A stretch of DNA of 41,179 nucleotides from Acidithiobacillus sulfurivorans. GTDB lineage: Bacteria; Pseudomonadota; Gammaproteobacteria; Acidithiobacillales; Acidithiobacillaceae. The position numbers and the translations under genes were made by a program. The stretch is taken from positions 1 through 41,179 of the forward strand of contig NZ_JAAOMP010000167.1 in NCBI RefSeq assembly GCF_018853815.1, written 5' to 3'. The notes below the pieces were generated by a model that made no database searches, was not told where the DNA came from, and was given only the letters and a program-made list of their open reading frames with translations. Position 1 is the stretch's first letter; each line of letters starts with the position of its first letter. Of this stretch, positions 34,489 through 41,179 are shown piece by piece.

Positions 34489-35930
34489 GATGGTGAATCC
34501 GGTCCCGTCCAGGTTTTTGGAATCATCCTTCCCCCAAGAGCAGCATAGAGTTTGATCAGATTCTGCCGGGCATAAGTATCCAGGCGAATTTGCTGCATCT
34601 GATTGTCGATGATAGGCAGTTGCGCCGCCATGACTGGCAGGGCATTACTGAGACCCGCTTGATATCTTTGTTGTTGTAATGCCGCGCTGCGCGACAAGGC
34701 TTCCGCGCGCCGCTGTAAGATTTCCCGCTCCTGACTGGCAGACTGCAATTGCCTCAGACTGAAAGCGACTTGCTGCAAAGCCTGTAACAAGCTTTTTTGG
34801 TATGCGGCGCGGGCTAGCTGATATTGCGCCTGGCTGGCATCAAAGTGGCCCCGCAGTCGCCCCCCGGTAAACAATGGCAAACTGATGGCTGGTCCCACAC
34901 CCGCTTGTAAGGATCCAGGATGCAAAAAAGTAAGCAAGCCGCCTGCCGCTGCCAAACCACCCGCAAAAGCCACCAAATTGATATTGGGATAATAGGCATC
35001 GCGGGCAATATGCACCGCTGCAGCTGCTGCCTTGATGGTCATCAGCTGAGCGACAACATCCGGCCGTTCGGCAATCCATTCAGCCGGAACAGTGTTAGGT
35101 TGTTGCCAATGGGTCTGCAGCAGATTGGGCTGGTAATGCCGCAGCACCAAGGGGAGTTGGACACCCACACCGCAAAGTGTTGCCAAGACCTGACGATTGC
35201 TGTCGTACTTGGCCTTTTGTGCGGCTATTTCCTGCTCCAAACCCGCAAGACGTGCGATACTTGCCAGACTGATCAAGGAATCACTGAGGCCATGCTGCTG
35301 TCTTTCCTTTTCAATTTGTTCAAGCCGCTGCAAGATGTGATGCTCGGCCTGTAAACGCTGCAGAATGGCAGCACTGGCGTCTATTGCGAGAAGCTGTTGC
35401 AACACTGCATTTTCAAGAATCAACCTGGCGGCGCGCCTTTGTTGTTCGGCTGCTTGCAAGCGCAAGCGCGCCTCCTTGACCTGCTCTTGTTCCTTGCCCC
35501 AAAGATCAAGATGAAAAGAAAAATCGAACTTTAACGAATTGTTCCAGGAAGTTTCTCCGCCATAGGGGGGCAAATAAAATTGATTTTTGGTCCAACGACT
35601 TACCCCAATCTGCCCGGTGCCCTGGAGTTGTGGTTCGCGCTGCGCTCCCGCTTCGCGCAAGGCAGATAAAGCCAAGGCTATTCTGGCTTTCGCAGCAAGC
35701 ATGTCCGGATTTTTTTCAAGAGCCAGTTGCATGATGTTTTGCTCTGGCTGATTGAGTAAAGGACGCCACCAGTCCGCAAGAGCAGCTACAGACGAGTTTT
35801 TTTGTGTCAAGTCACTGCCAAGCTGTAAATCCTGCAATGGGGTAGGCTTTGCCAAATGAGGCATGGGCGGTGCACAGCCAGCCAGCATGAACGCTGGCAG
35901 CAAGCAGCCAAGGAAATGCCAGGATTTCAA
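34485..35930 (-). CDS. outer-membrane factor lipoprotein (NodT/TolC family)
   Basis: A 481-residue outer-membrane channel of the pump. Lipobox LAGC at about 16-19 predicts a lipoprotein, followed by two OEP repeats with long coiled helices (about 70-260 and 290-470; ALSALREAGAQREPQLQGTGQIGVSRW, LPLFTGGRLRGHFDASQAQYQLARAAYQ). It is the first gene of the efflux operon, with GGGAG before the ATG. The 83 nt upstream, up to miaA, show no convincing promoter. Its operon is complete for a tripartite pump, apart from the FUSC split. Confidence 0.9.
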   Translation of the reverse strand: MKSWHFLGCLLPAFMLAGCAPPMPHLAKPTPLQDLQLGSDLTQKNSSVAALADWWRPLLNQPEQNIMQLALEKNPDMLAAKARIALALSALREAGAQREPQLQGTGQIGVSRWTKNQFYLPPYGGETSWNNSLKFDFSFHLDLWGKEQEQVKEARLRLQAAEQQRRAARLILENAVLQQLLAIDASAAILQRLQAEHHILQRLEQIEKERQQHGLSDSLISLASIARLAGLEQEIAAQKAKYDSNRQVLATLCGVGVQLPLVLRHYQPNLLQTHWQQPNTVPAEWIAERPDVVAQLMTIKAAAAAVHIARDAYYPNINLVAFAGGLAAAGGLLTFLHPGSLQAGVGPAISLPLFTGGRLRGHFDASQAQYQLARAAYQKSLLQALQQVAFSLRQLQSASQEREILQRRAEALSRSAALQQQRYQAGLSNALPVMAAQLPIIDNQMQQIRLDTYARQNLIKLYAALGGRMIPKTWTGPDSPS

Positions 35931-36013
35931 TCATGTTCTCCCGTAGAAGATTTTGGAGCTTGGCCCGGAACCGGTAATTGTCGGCAGAGCCGATAGACCA
36001 GAATGAAAGTGTA

Positions 36014-36928
36014 TTACAGCATTTGTTGTCTGATCCAGTCCGGCAAAGACTTCCGTGTTTGATCCTCTGCCGGATCCAGCACCAGATTCGCACTCTCTCT
36101 TTTAAACCAGGTGTCCTGGCGCTTGGCCAGCTGACGCGTTGCCGCCAGGGCTGCCGCATAAGCTTCTGCCGCTGTAAACTCGCCATTCAGGCGGGCAAAA
36201 TATTGGCGGTAACCCACTGCCCGCATGGCGGGAAGATCAGGGGAGTAGTGGCGTTGCTGTAAAGCTTCCACTTCTTCCAGGAACCCCTCCTGGAGCATCA
36301 AATCCAGTCGTTGCTGAATACGGTTATGCAGCCAGGCGCGAGCCGGACGTAACAGGATTTTCAGCAGTGGTCCGGGGAAAGCGCCCTGCCACTGCCGCGA
36401 TTGACTTAACGGTGCCCCGGTTTGCTGAATAATTTCCAGCGCACGCTGAATACGTTGCTGATCATGAGGCTGAATGCCTGCAGCCGTTTGCGGATCAAGA
36501 GCAGCCAGACGCAAATGTAATGCAGGCCAGCCCTCTTGCGCGGCTTCTTCCAGTAATTTACCCCGTATCTGCGGATCAGCAGGAGGCAGCTCGTCAATTC
36601 CGCGTTCCAGCGCCCGGAAGTACAGGCCGGTGCCCCCTACCAGCAGGGGAATGCGTTCCCGGGCGCGTGCCCGGGTGATGCAAGCCAGGGCATCTTCCCG
36701 AAAAAGTCCGGCGGAATAGGGTTCATCTGGTTCACGAATATCCACCAGAGCATGGGGATATTGCTGCCTTAGTGCGCAATCCGGCTTGGCGCTGCCAATA
36801 TCAAAATGACGATAAACCAGCAGGGAATCGACGCTGATAATGTCTACCGGCAGCTGGTTGGCAATATGCATGGCCAGTTCTGTTTTGCCGCTCGCCGTAG
36901 GCCCCATCAGGAACAGGGCGGGAATCAT
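36014..36928 (-). CDS. miaA: tRNA dimethylallyltransferase
   Basis: A 304-residue enzyme that adds dimethylallyl to A37 of tRNAs reading U-starting codons. P-loop GPTASGKTELA (9-19), DSLLVYRHFDIGSAKP and LVGGTGLYFRALERG are canonical; a C-terminal AVGYRQYF and RQLAKRQDTWFK are present. It overlaps mutL by 4 nt. No hfq follows, unlike in enterobacteria. Confidence 0.97.
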   Translation of the reverse strand: MIPALFLMGPTASGKTELAMHIANQLPVDIISVDSLLVYRHFDIGSAKPDCALRQQYPHALVDIREPDEPYSAGLFREDALACITRARARERIPLLVGGTGLYFRALERGIDELPPADPQIRGKLLEEAAQEGWPALHLRLAALDPQTAAGIQPHDQQRIQRALEIIQQTGAPLSQSRQWQGAFPGPLLKILLRPARAWLHNRIQQRLDLMLQEGFLEEVEALQQRHYSPDLPAMRAVGYRQYFARLNGEFTAAEAYAAALAATRQLAKRQDTWFKRESANLVLDPAEDQTRKSLPDWIRQQML

Positions 36929-38766
36929 CGGCCACGCAAAAACAGGCGGTCAAGATCCGCCAGAGAAAATTGCACAACCGTAGGCCGACCATGATTACAT
37001 TGACCAAACCGGGGAGTAGCCTCCAGCTGGCGCAGTAGACTGTTCATTTCGTCCATGTTCAGACGCCGACTGGTCTTGATGGCCGCCCGACAAGCCATTT
37101 CTGCCAATACCGGATTACCCTCCACGTCACCCTGCCCCCAGGGTTTTTCCATATCCAGAAGCTCCGCAACCAGTTGCGCAAAATTGCGCGCATCCAATGA
37201 ACGCAAAGCACCATGAATAGCCAAGGTGCCCGGCCCAGCTACGCTGATATCCAGACCGGCAGCTCGCAATGCCTCCTGCTGCTCTTCAAAACAGGCCATT
37301 TGGGCGGCGGTAACATGCACGTATTCGGGAATCACAAATTGTTGTTTATCCTCTGATTGGCAGTCTTTTTTCATCTTCTCGTAAAGGATGCGCTCATGCG
37401 CCGCATGTTGATCCACCAGAATCATGCCTTCCTGATTCTGCGCCACGATAAAGCGGGCATGAATTTGCGCTACGGCTTGCCCCAGCGGATATTCCGGCGC
37501 CAGGGACTGCTCCTGCGGAGATTGCCCGACGCAATTTTCTACTGAACGCGACGTACCGGCTGCAACCATCTGCTCCCAATAAGCGGCTGTCCGGGCCTCT
37601 GCGACAACGCTCAAGTCCTGCTGGAAGGAAGGTACATAAGCAGAAGACGGACCAGAAGGCGGACGGATAGCACCGGGATTATCCATAGCAAGGCCGAGGG
37701 GGCGCATTGCTGGCTGTACCGGAACGGAAATTTGCGGTTTATCCCCGCCCTGCTCGGCAATAATCCGGCGCAGGGTATGAAAAAGGAAATCATGTACCGC
37801 ACGACTATCCCGAAAACGCACTTCAGCCTTGGCTGGATGCACGTTCACATCCACTTGCTCGGCAGGTATATCCAGATATAAAACAAACAACGGGTGGCGA
37901 TCCTGAAACAATACATCCTGATAGGCAGCGCGCAAGGCATGGGTCAACACCGGATCACGCACCGGACGACCATTGACGAAAAAGTATTGTTCGTCGCCCC
38001 GTGCACGATTATAGGTAGGCAAGCCCAGCCAGCCCCGCAGCGACATACCCTGATCACTTTGCTCGAGGTACAGCGCATTTGCCAAAAAACCTTCGCCCAG
38101 GATGCTTGCGACTCTTGCCGAACGGGCTTCGGCATCAGTGGCCGCCGGATACTGCACCAGGCTGCGACGATTTTGCAGCAGTTGAAAAGCCACCGGGAAA
38201 TTGGCCAGAGCTATCTGTCGGAGCACCTTCTGGATACGCGTCAATTCGGCGGCAGCCGAACGCAGAAATTTGCGGCGCGCCGGGACATTGTAAAACAGAT
38301 CGGCCACCTGCACCGTCGTTCCGGGAGCGCGGGCAGCAGGTTCCGAGGCCAGGACCTCACCACCATGCACCTGGAGCCGGGCACCCTGCCCCGCGTCGTG
38401 CGTTCTGCTCAGAATTTCCATCCGCGCCACCGACGCAATGGCTGGCAGTGCTTCACCACGAAAGCCCATGGTCTGGATAGCCTGCAAATCCTCCCAGCTT
38501 GACACCTTACTGGTGGCATGACGCTCCAGCGCCAGCGGCAGATCTTCGGGTAATATGCCGGTGCCGTTGTCTTCCACACTCAGCAAATCCATACCACCAC
38601 CCTGTAATTGAATGGTGATCCGGGAAGCCTGTGCATCCAGACTATTTTCCAGCAGTTCCTTGAGGATCGAGGCGGGCCTTTCCACCACCTCCCCCGCTGC
38701 GATTTGATTGGCGAGGGTGGCGTCCAGGCGGCGCACGCGTGAGGGACCAGTCACTGGCTTGTTCAT
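36925..38766 (-). CDS. mutL: DNA mismatch repair protein MutL
   Basis: A 613-residue GHKL ATPase with a MutL C-terminal dimerisation domain. N-terminal motifs: NQIAAGEVVERPASILKELLENSLDA, VEDNGTGI, ALERHATSK, GFRGEALPAIASV. The linker (about 340-420) is low complexity. The C-terminal domain begins near 430 (AQIHARFIVAQNQEGMILVDQHAAHERILYE). Overlaps tsaE and miaA by 4 nt each. Confidence 0.97.
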   Translation of the reverse strand: MNKPVTGPSRVRRLDATLANQIAAGEVVERPASILKELLENSLDAQASRITIQLQGGGMDLLSVEDNGTGILPEDLPLALERHATSKVSSWEDLQAIQTMGFRGEALPAIASVARMEILSRTHDAGQGARLQVHGGEVLASEPAARAPGTTVQVADLFYNVPARRKFLRSAAAELTRIQKVLRQIALANFPVAFQLLQNRRSLVQYPAATDAEARSARVASILGEGFLANALYLEQSDQGMSLRGWLGLPTYNRARGDEQYFFVNGRPVRDPVLTHALRAAYQDVLFQDRHPLFVLYLDIPAEQVDVNVHPAKAEVRFRDSRAVHDFLFHTLRRIIAEQGGDKPQISVPVQPAMRPLGLAMDNPGAIRPPSGPSSAYVPSFQQDLSVVAEARTAAYWEQMVAAGTSRSVENCVGQSPQEQSLAPEYPLGQAVAQIHARFIVAQNQEGMILVDQHAAHERILYEKMKKDCQSEDKQQFVIPEYVHVTAAQMACFEEQQEALRAAGLDISVAGPGTLAIHGALRSLDARNFAQLVAELLDMEKPWGQGDVEGNPVLAEMACRAAIKTSRRLNMDEMNSLLRQLEATPRFGQCNHGRPTVVQFSLADLDRLFLRGR

Positions 38767-39242
38767 GCAATGCGCGCCAGATCAACAGGTAAAGTCTGCA
38801 CCCAGGCTTCGGCGCGCGGATGCTGCGCCGTTGCTGACAAATGATGGCGGGCATCAGGGAGAATGTGCAAATGCAGTTTGAGATCAGCACTCGGCAGATG
38901 CCCCTTGCCTTTTTCCGGCCATTCGATCAGCCATAGGGCAGGTGTCGCCAGATAATCACGTATACCGATAAATTCCAGCTCTTCTGGATCATTCAAACGA
39001 TACAAATCCAGATGATGTGCCAGCCCGGATTTTGTTTCATAGGTTTCGAGCAGAGTATAGGTTGGACTTTTGATGGATTGGGTGACGCCCAGCGCCCGCA
39101 AAATACCCTGGGCAAGCGTAGTTTTACCAACTCCCAGGTCGCCTTCCAGATAAATGACTGCCGGTGCTTGTAAGGTTTGCGCCAAGGCCGCCCCCCAGGA
39201 CTGGCAAATATCTGCACTGGGAAAGTCCCAATCCATCCGCAA
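38763..39242 (-). CDS. tsaE: tRNA t6A-modification ATPase TsaE
   Basis: A 159-residue ATPase that works with TsaB-TsaD in N6-threonylcarbamoyl-adenosine synthesis. Walker A EGDLGVGKTTLAQG lies at about 34-47, followed by VTQSIKSPTYTLLETYET and the C-terminal LWLIEWPEKG. It sits between the CBS-domain gene (2-nt gap) and mutL. Confidence 0.95.
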   Translation of the reverse strand: MRMDWDFPSADICQSWGAALAQTLQAPAVIYLEGDLGVGKTTLAQGILRALGVTQSIKSPTYTLLETYETKSGLAHHLDLYRLNDPEELEFIGIRDYLATPALWLIEWPEKGKGHLPSADLKLHLHILPDARHHLSATAQHPRAEAWVQTLPVDLARIA

Positions 39243-39244
39243 AC

Positions 39245-39700
39245 TCAGGGTTTTAACAGATGCTGGAGAATATCGGAGCGGGTGATAATACCCAACAGCT
39301 TTCCATCTGTATCCACAACAGGCAAGGCATGCACTTCCTTACGCAAGAGTTTTTCGGCGACCGCATCGGTGTTTTCATCGGGTCCGGCGGTCACGACCTT
39401 GGTAGTGGCCAACTGGCCTGCAGTAACAGCCGTGACCTTACGCAATTCTTCTTCATATTCATGCATGCCACCCAACGGAATCAATCCATCGAGAATGGTC
39501 AACATGGTGGGCAAATGCACCTCGCGGTTGGCATCAATCAGGTCGCGCTCACCGATCATGCCGACCAGATGCCCGGAGGCATTGACTACGGGAATACTGT
39601 GATGCCCCGTCTGCAGCAAGATTTTGCCGACATTCTTGACCGAATCATCTTCCTGCACCGTGCTGGCCGCACGCGTCATGATTTCCTGAGCCGTTGTCAT
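39245..39700 (-). CDS. CBS-domain pair protein
   Basis: A 151-residue stand-alone Bateman module. The first CBS (about 1-60) reads IMTRAASTVQEDDSVKNVGKIL...IPVVNASGHLVGMIGERDL. The second (about 95-150) reads TDAVAEKLLRKEVHALPVVDTDGKLLGIITRSDIL. Such modules bind adenine nucleotides and sense energy state; the partner protein is unknown. It overlaps bioA by 4 nt. Confidence 0.9.
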   Translation of the reverse strand: MTTAQEIMTRAASTVQEDDSVKNVGKILLQTGHHSIPVVNASGHLVGMIGERDLIDANREVHLPTMLTILDGLIPLGGMHEYEEELRKVTAVTAGQLATTKVVTAGPDENTDAVAEKLLRKEVHALPVVDTDGKLLGIITRSDILQHLLKP

Positions 39701-41058
39701 TGGGTTCTTCCTTCCGCCATGGCGTCAAATAATGTTTGGAGAATAGTGTCTATTTCCTGCTCTGTCACCGACAGAGGGGGCACAATGGTGAGCAGATCAC
39801 CAAGCGGGCGGCTATAAACCCCCATTTCCCGGGCACGTTTACAGACCATGTATTCGACACGTTCGCCATAAGGGTAAGCCGCTCCGGTAGCCGGGTCACG
39901 CAAGGGAATGGCCGCCATCAAGCCAAATTGCCGAGGATCACCTGCCCAGGGTTGATGGTGAAACACTTCCAGACCTGCGCGCAGTTTTTCGATTTTATTC
40001 GGAATTTCGGACAACAAATAGCCTTCAGCAAAAATGCTCAGATTTTCCAGGGCCACTGCAGAGGCCAAAGGGTTAGCCGTAAAAGTGTGCCCGTAATAAA
40101 ACTGCTTGGCTTCGCCAAAGGGTGCCAGAAATGCCTGATAGATTTTTTCTGAAGTCAGCGTTGCGGCAATGGGTAAATAACCGCCGCTCAGTCCTTTGCC
40201 GAGCGCCAGCAAGTCGGGTTCGACCTGTTCTTTTTGGCAGGAGAACAATTGGCCGCTGCGACCAAAGCCCGTGGCCACTTCGTCAACAATAAGCAGGACA
40301 TCATGGGTATTACAGAGCTTTTGTGCGCCCGACAAGACCCCGGGTGGAAAAGGCAACATCCCGGCTGCACCCTGCACGCCTCCTTCCAGAATCAAAGCGG
40401 AAATATGGTCTTTTTCTGCCAGTAAAGCGGCTTCCAACGTATTCAGCCAGAGCTTGGCTGCCTGTGCGGCATCCCCCTGACATTGTTCCCATTGCAACAC
40501 ATAAGGGCTGGGTAACCTGCGCGTCGGGAACAGCAAATGACCATACACTTCGTGAAAAAGCGGAAATCCACCCACCGAAACAGCCCCCACGGTATCGCCG
40601 TGATAAGCGTTATCGAGGGTCAAAAAAAGATGCTTTTCCGGACGCCCGATGTTGGCCCAGTACTGTGCAGCCATTTTAATAGCCACTTCTACCGCTTCGG
40701 AACCATCTTCACTGAAAAAACAGTGTTGCAGGGATTCCGGTGTGCACTCAACCAGCTTTTTGGCGAGACGGATAGCCGGTGGATTACTGGCACCCAGGGC
40801 TGTCGTATGCGCAACCTTTCCCAACTGCTCCAGAAGGGCAGCATCAAGGCGCGGATGGCGATGACCATGCACATTACACCAAAGGCTCGCAACCGCATCC
40901 AGACAACGCGCGCCATCCACATCATACAAATAATGGCCTTCCGCCCTCTCGATAATCCAGGGATCATCATCACCATAACATTGCATCTGGGTGAAGGGAT
41001 GCCAAAAATAACGGCGGTCCCAGGCTTTCAGCATTTCGGTTTCAGACATGGATGGCAT
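39697..41058 (-). CDS. bioA: adenosylmethionine-8-amino-7-oxononanoate aminotransferase
   Basis: A 453-residue PLP enzyme of biotin synthesis that makes DAPA from KAPA. WHPFTQM at about 19 identifies BioA among class III aminotransferases. The PLP-phosphate loop is SEDGSEAVEVAIK, the PLP-ring aspartate is in LLIVDEVATGFGRSG, and the Schiff-base lysine is in LALGKGLSGGYLPIAAT. The start is the ATG at 41058 with AGGAG 4 nt upstream; the second ATG at 41049 is possible. It overlaps the end of nnrD. No other bio genes are in the window. Confidence 0.95.
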   Translation of the reverse strand: MPSMSETEMLKAWDRRYFWHPFTQMQCYGDDDPWIIERAEGHYLYDVDGARCLDAVASLWCNVHGHRHPRLDAALLEQLGKVAHTTALGASNPPAIRLAKKLVECTPESLQHCFFSEDGSEAVEVAIKMAAQYWANIGRPEKHLFLTLDNAYHGDTVGAVSVGGFPLFHEVYGHLLFPTRRLPSPYVLQWEQCQGDAAQAAKLWLNTLEAALLAEKDHISALILEGGVQGAAGMLPFPPGVLSGAQKLCNTHDVLLIVDEVATGFGRSGQLFSCQKEQVEPDLLALGKGLSGGYLPIAATLTSEKIYQAFLAPFGEAKQFYYGHTFTANPLASAVALENLSIFAEGYLLSEIPNKIEKLRAGLEVFHHQPWAGDPRQFGLMAAIPLRDPATGAAYPYGERVEYMVCKRAREMGVYSRPLGDLLTIVPPLSVTEQEIDTILQTLFDAMAEGRTQ

Positions 41059-41179
41059 TCAACTCCTGTATGACAAAAGGTAGTTCTTCAAGAATATTGC
41101 TGGCCAACAGACTTTCTTCTCCCAAACGTCGGGCAGCACGATCTCCGGCGAGGGCATGAATGGCAACCCCCAGAATCAA
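41042..41179 (-). CDS. ADP-dependent NAD(P)H-hydrate dehydratase, C-terminal end (partial)
   Basis: The last 45 codons of an NnrD/YjeF-type protein, which repairs hydrated NAD(P)H. The visible GVAIHALAGDRAARRLGEES, then LLASNILEELPFVI, matches the C-terminal signature of this family. The rest lies beyond the window. Its stop overlaps the bioA start by 17 nt. Whether the protein is a bifunctional epimerase/dehydratase cannot be seen. Confidence 0.75.
   Translation of the reverse strand: MILGVAIHALAGDRAARRLGEESLLASNILEELPFVIQELNAIHV

Overview
The window looks like a chromosomal stretch of an acidophilic, sulfur-oxidising gammaproteobacterium-like organism, most likely an Acidithiobacillus. Three things point there. 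The sulfide:quinone reductase resembles, from memory, the Acidithiobacillus ferrooxidans enzyme, including its three cysteines. An HdeD-type acid-stress membrane protein, a DsrE-family protein and a hemerythrin/TusA-like fusion lie close by. The long block ndk-rlmN-pilW-rodZ-ispG-hisS-yfgM-bamB-der is the standard proteobacterial order. Species assignment would need a search.

Left third (1-14,000), accessory and sulfur-linked. A truncated RND pump gene with a long disordered tail is followed on the plus strand by two secreted low-complexity proteins rich in Pro, Gly, Tyr, Trp and Met. Next come three short membrane-anchored or secreted TPR-like paralogues, a membrane coiled-coil protein with a Pro/Tyr-rich tail, and a stand-alone PAS-AAA+-Fis sigma54 activator. 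Convergent to it lie an SCP2-like lipid-binding protein and an unknown 99-residue protein. Divergent from those is sqr, with a DUF1641-like partner gene that appears frameshifted, a psiE-like gene and an hdeD-like gene, ending at a clear terminator. A second transcription unit follows: a third low-complexity secreted protein, an orphan ParA-like ATPase and a fourth TPR-like paralogue. Three GG-N10-GC sigma54 promoters were found by eye: one drives sqr, one drives the divergent unknown/SCP2 pair, and one drives the low-complexity/ParA/TPR unit. Together with the resident sigma54 activator they suggest one regulon that joins sulfide oxidation to an undescribed envelope or sulfur-handling assembly. 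This is the most interesting part of the window.

Middle (14,000-22,100). pyrC has a leader hairpin that could cover its start. An old-yellow-enzyme gene has an operator-like dyad inside its promoter. Then come tRNA-Leu(UAA), a TusA-like/hemerythrin fusion, pstA-pstC-pstS on the minus strand with a Pho box and a strong terminator after pstS but no pstB, a DsrE-family gene, a SixA-like phosphatase and a VanZ-like membrane protein.

Right half (22,100-41,179), all on the minus strand and mostly housekeeping. It holds the der-bamB-yfgM-hisS-ispG-rodZ-pilW-rlmN-ndk block and a tripartite efflux operon (outer-membrane factor, FUSC permease, DUF1656, HlyD-type adaptor). The FUSC gene of that operon is split at a C7 tract. 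Last is nnrD(partial)-bioA-CBS-tsaE-mutL-miaA, with many 4-base ATGA overlaps.
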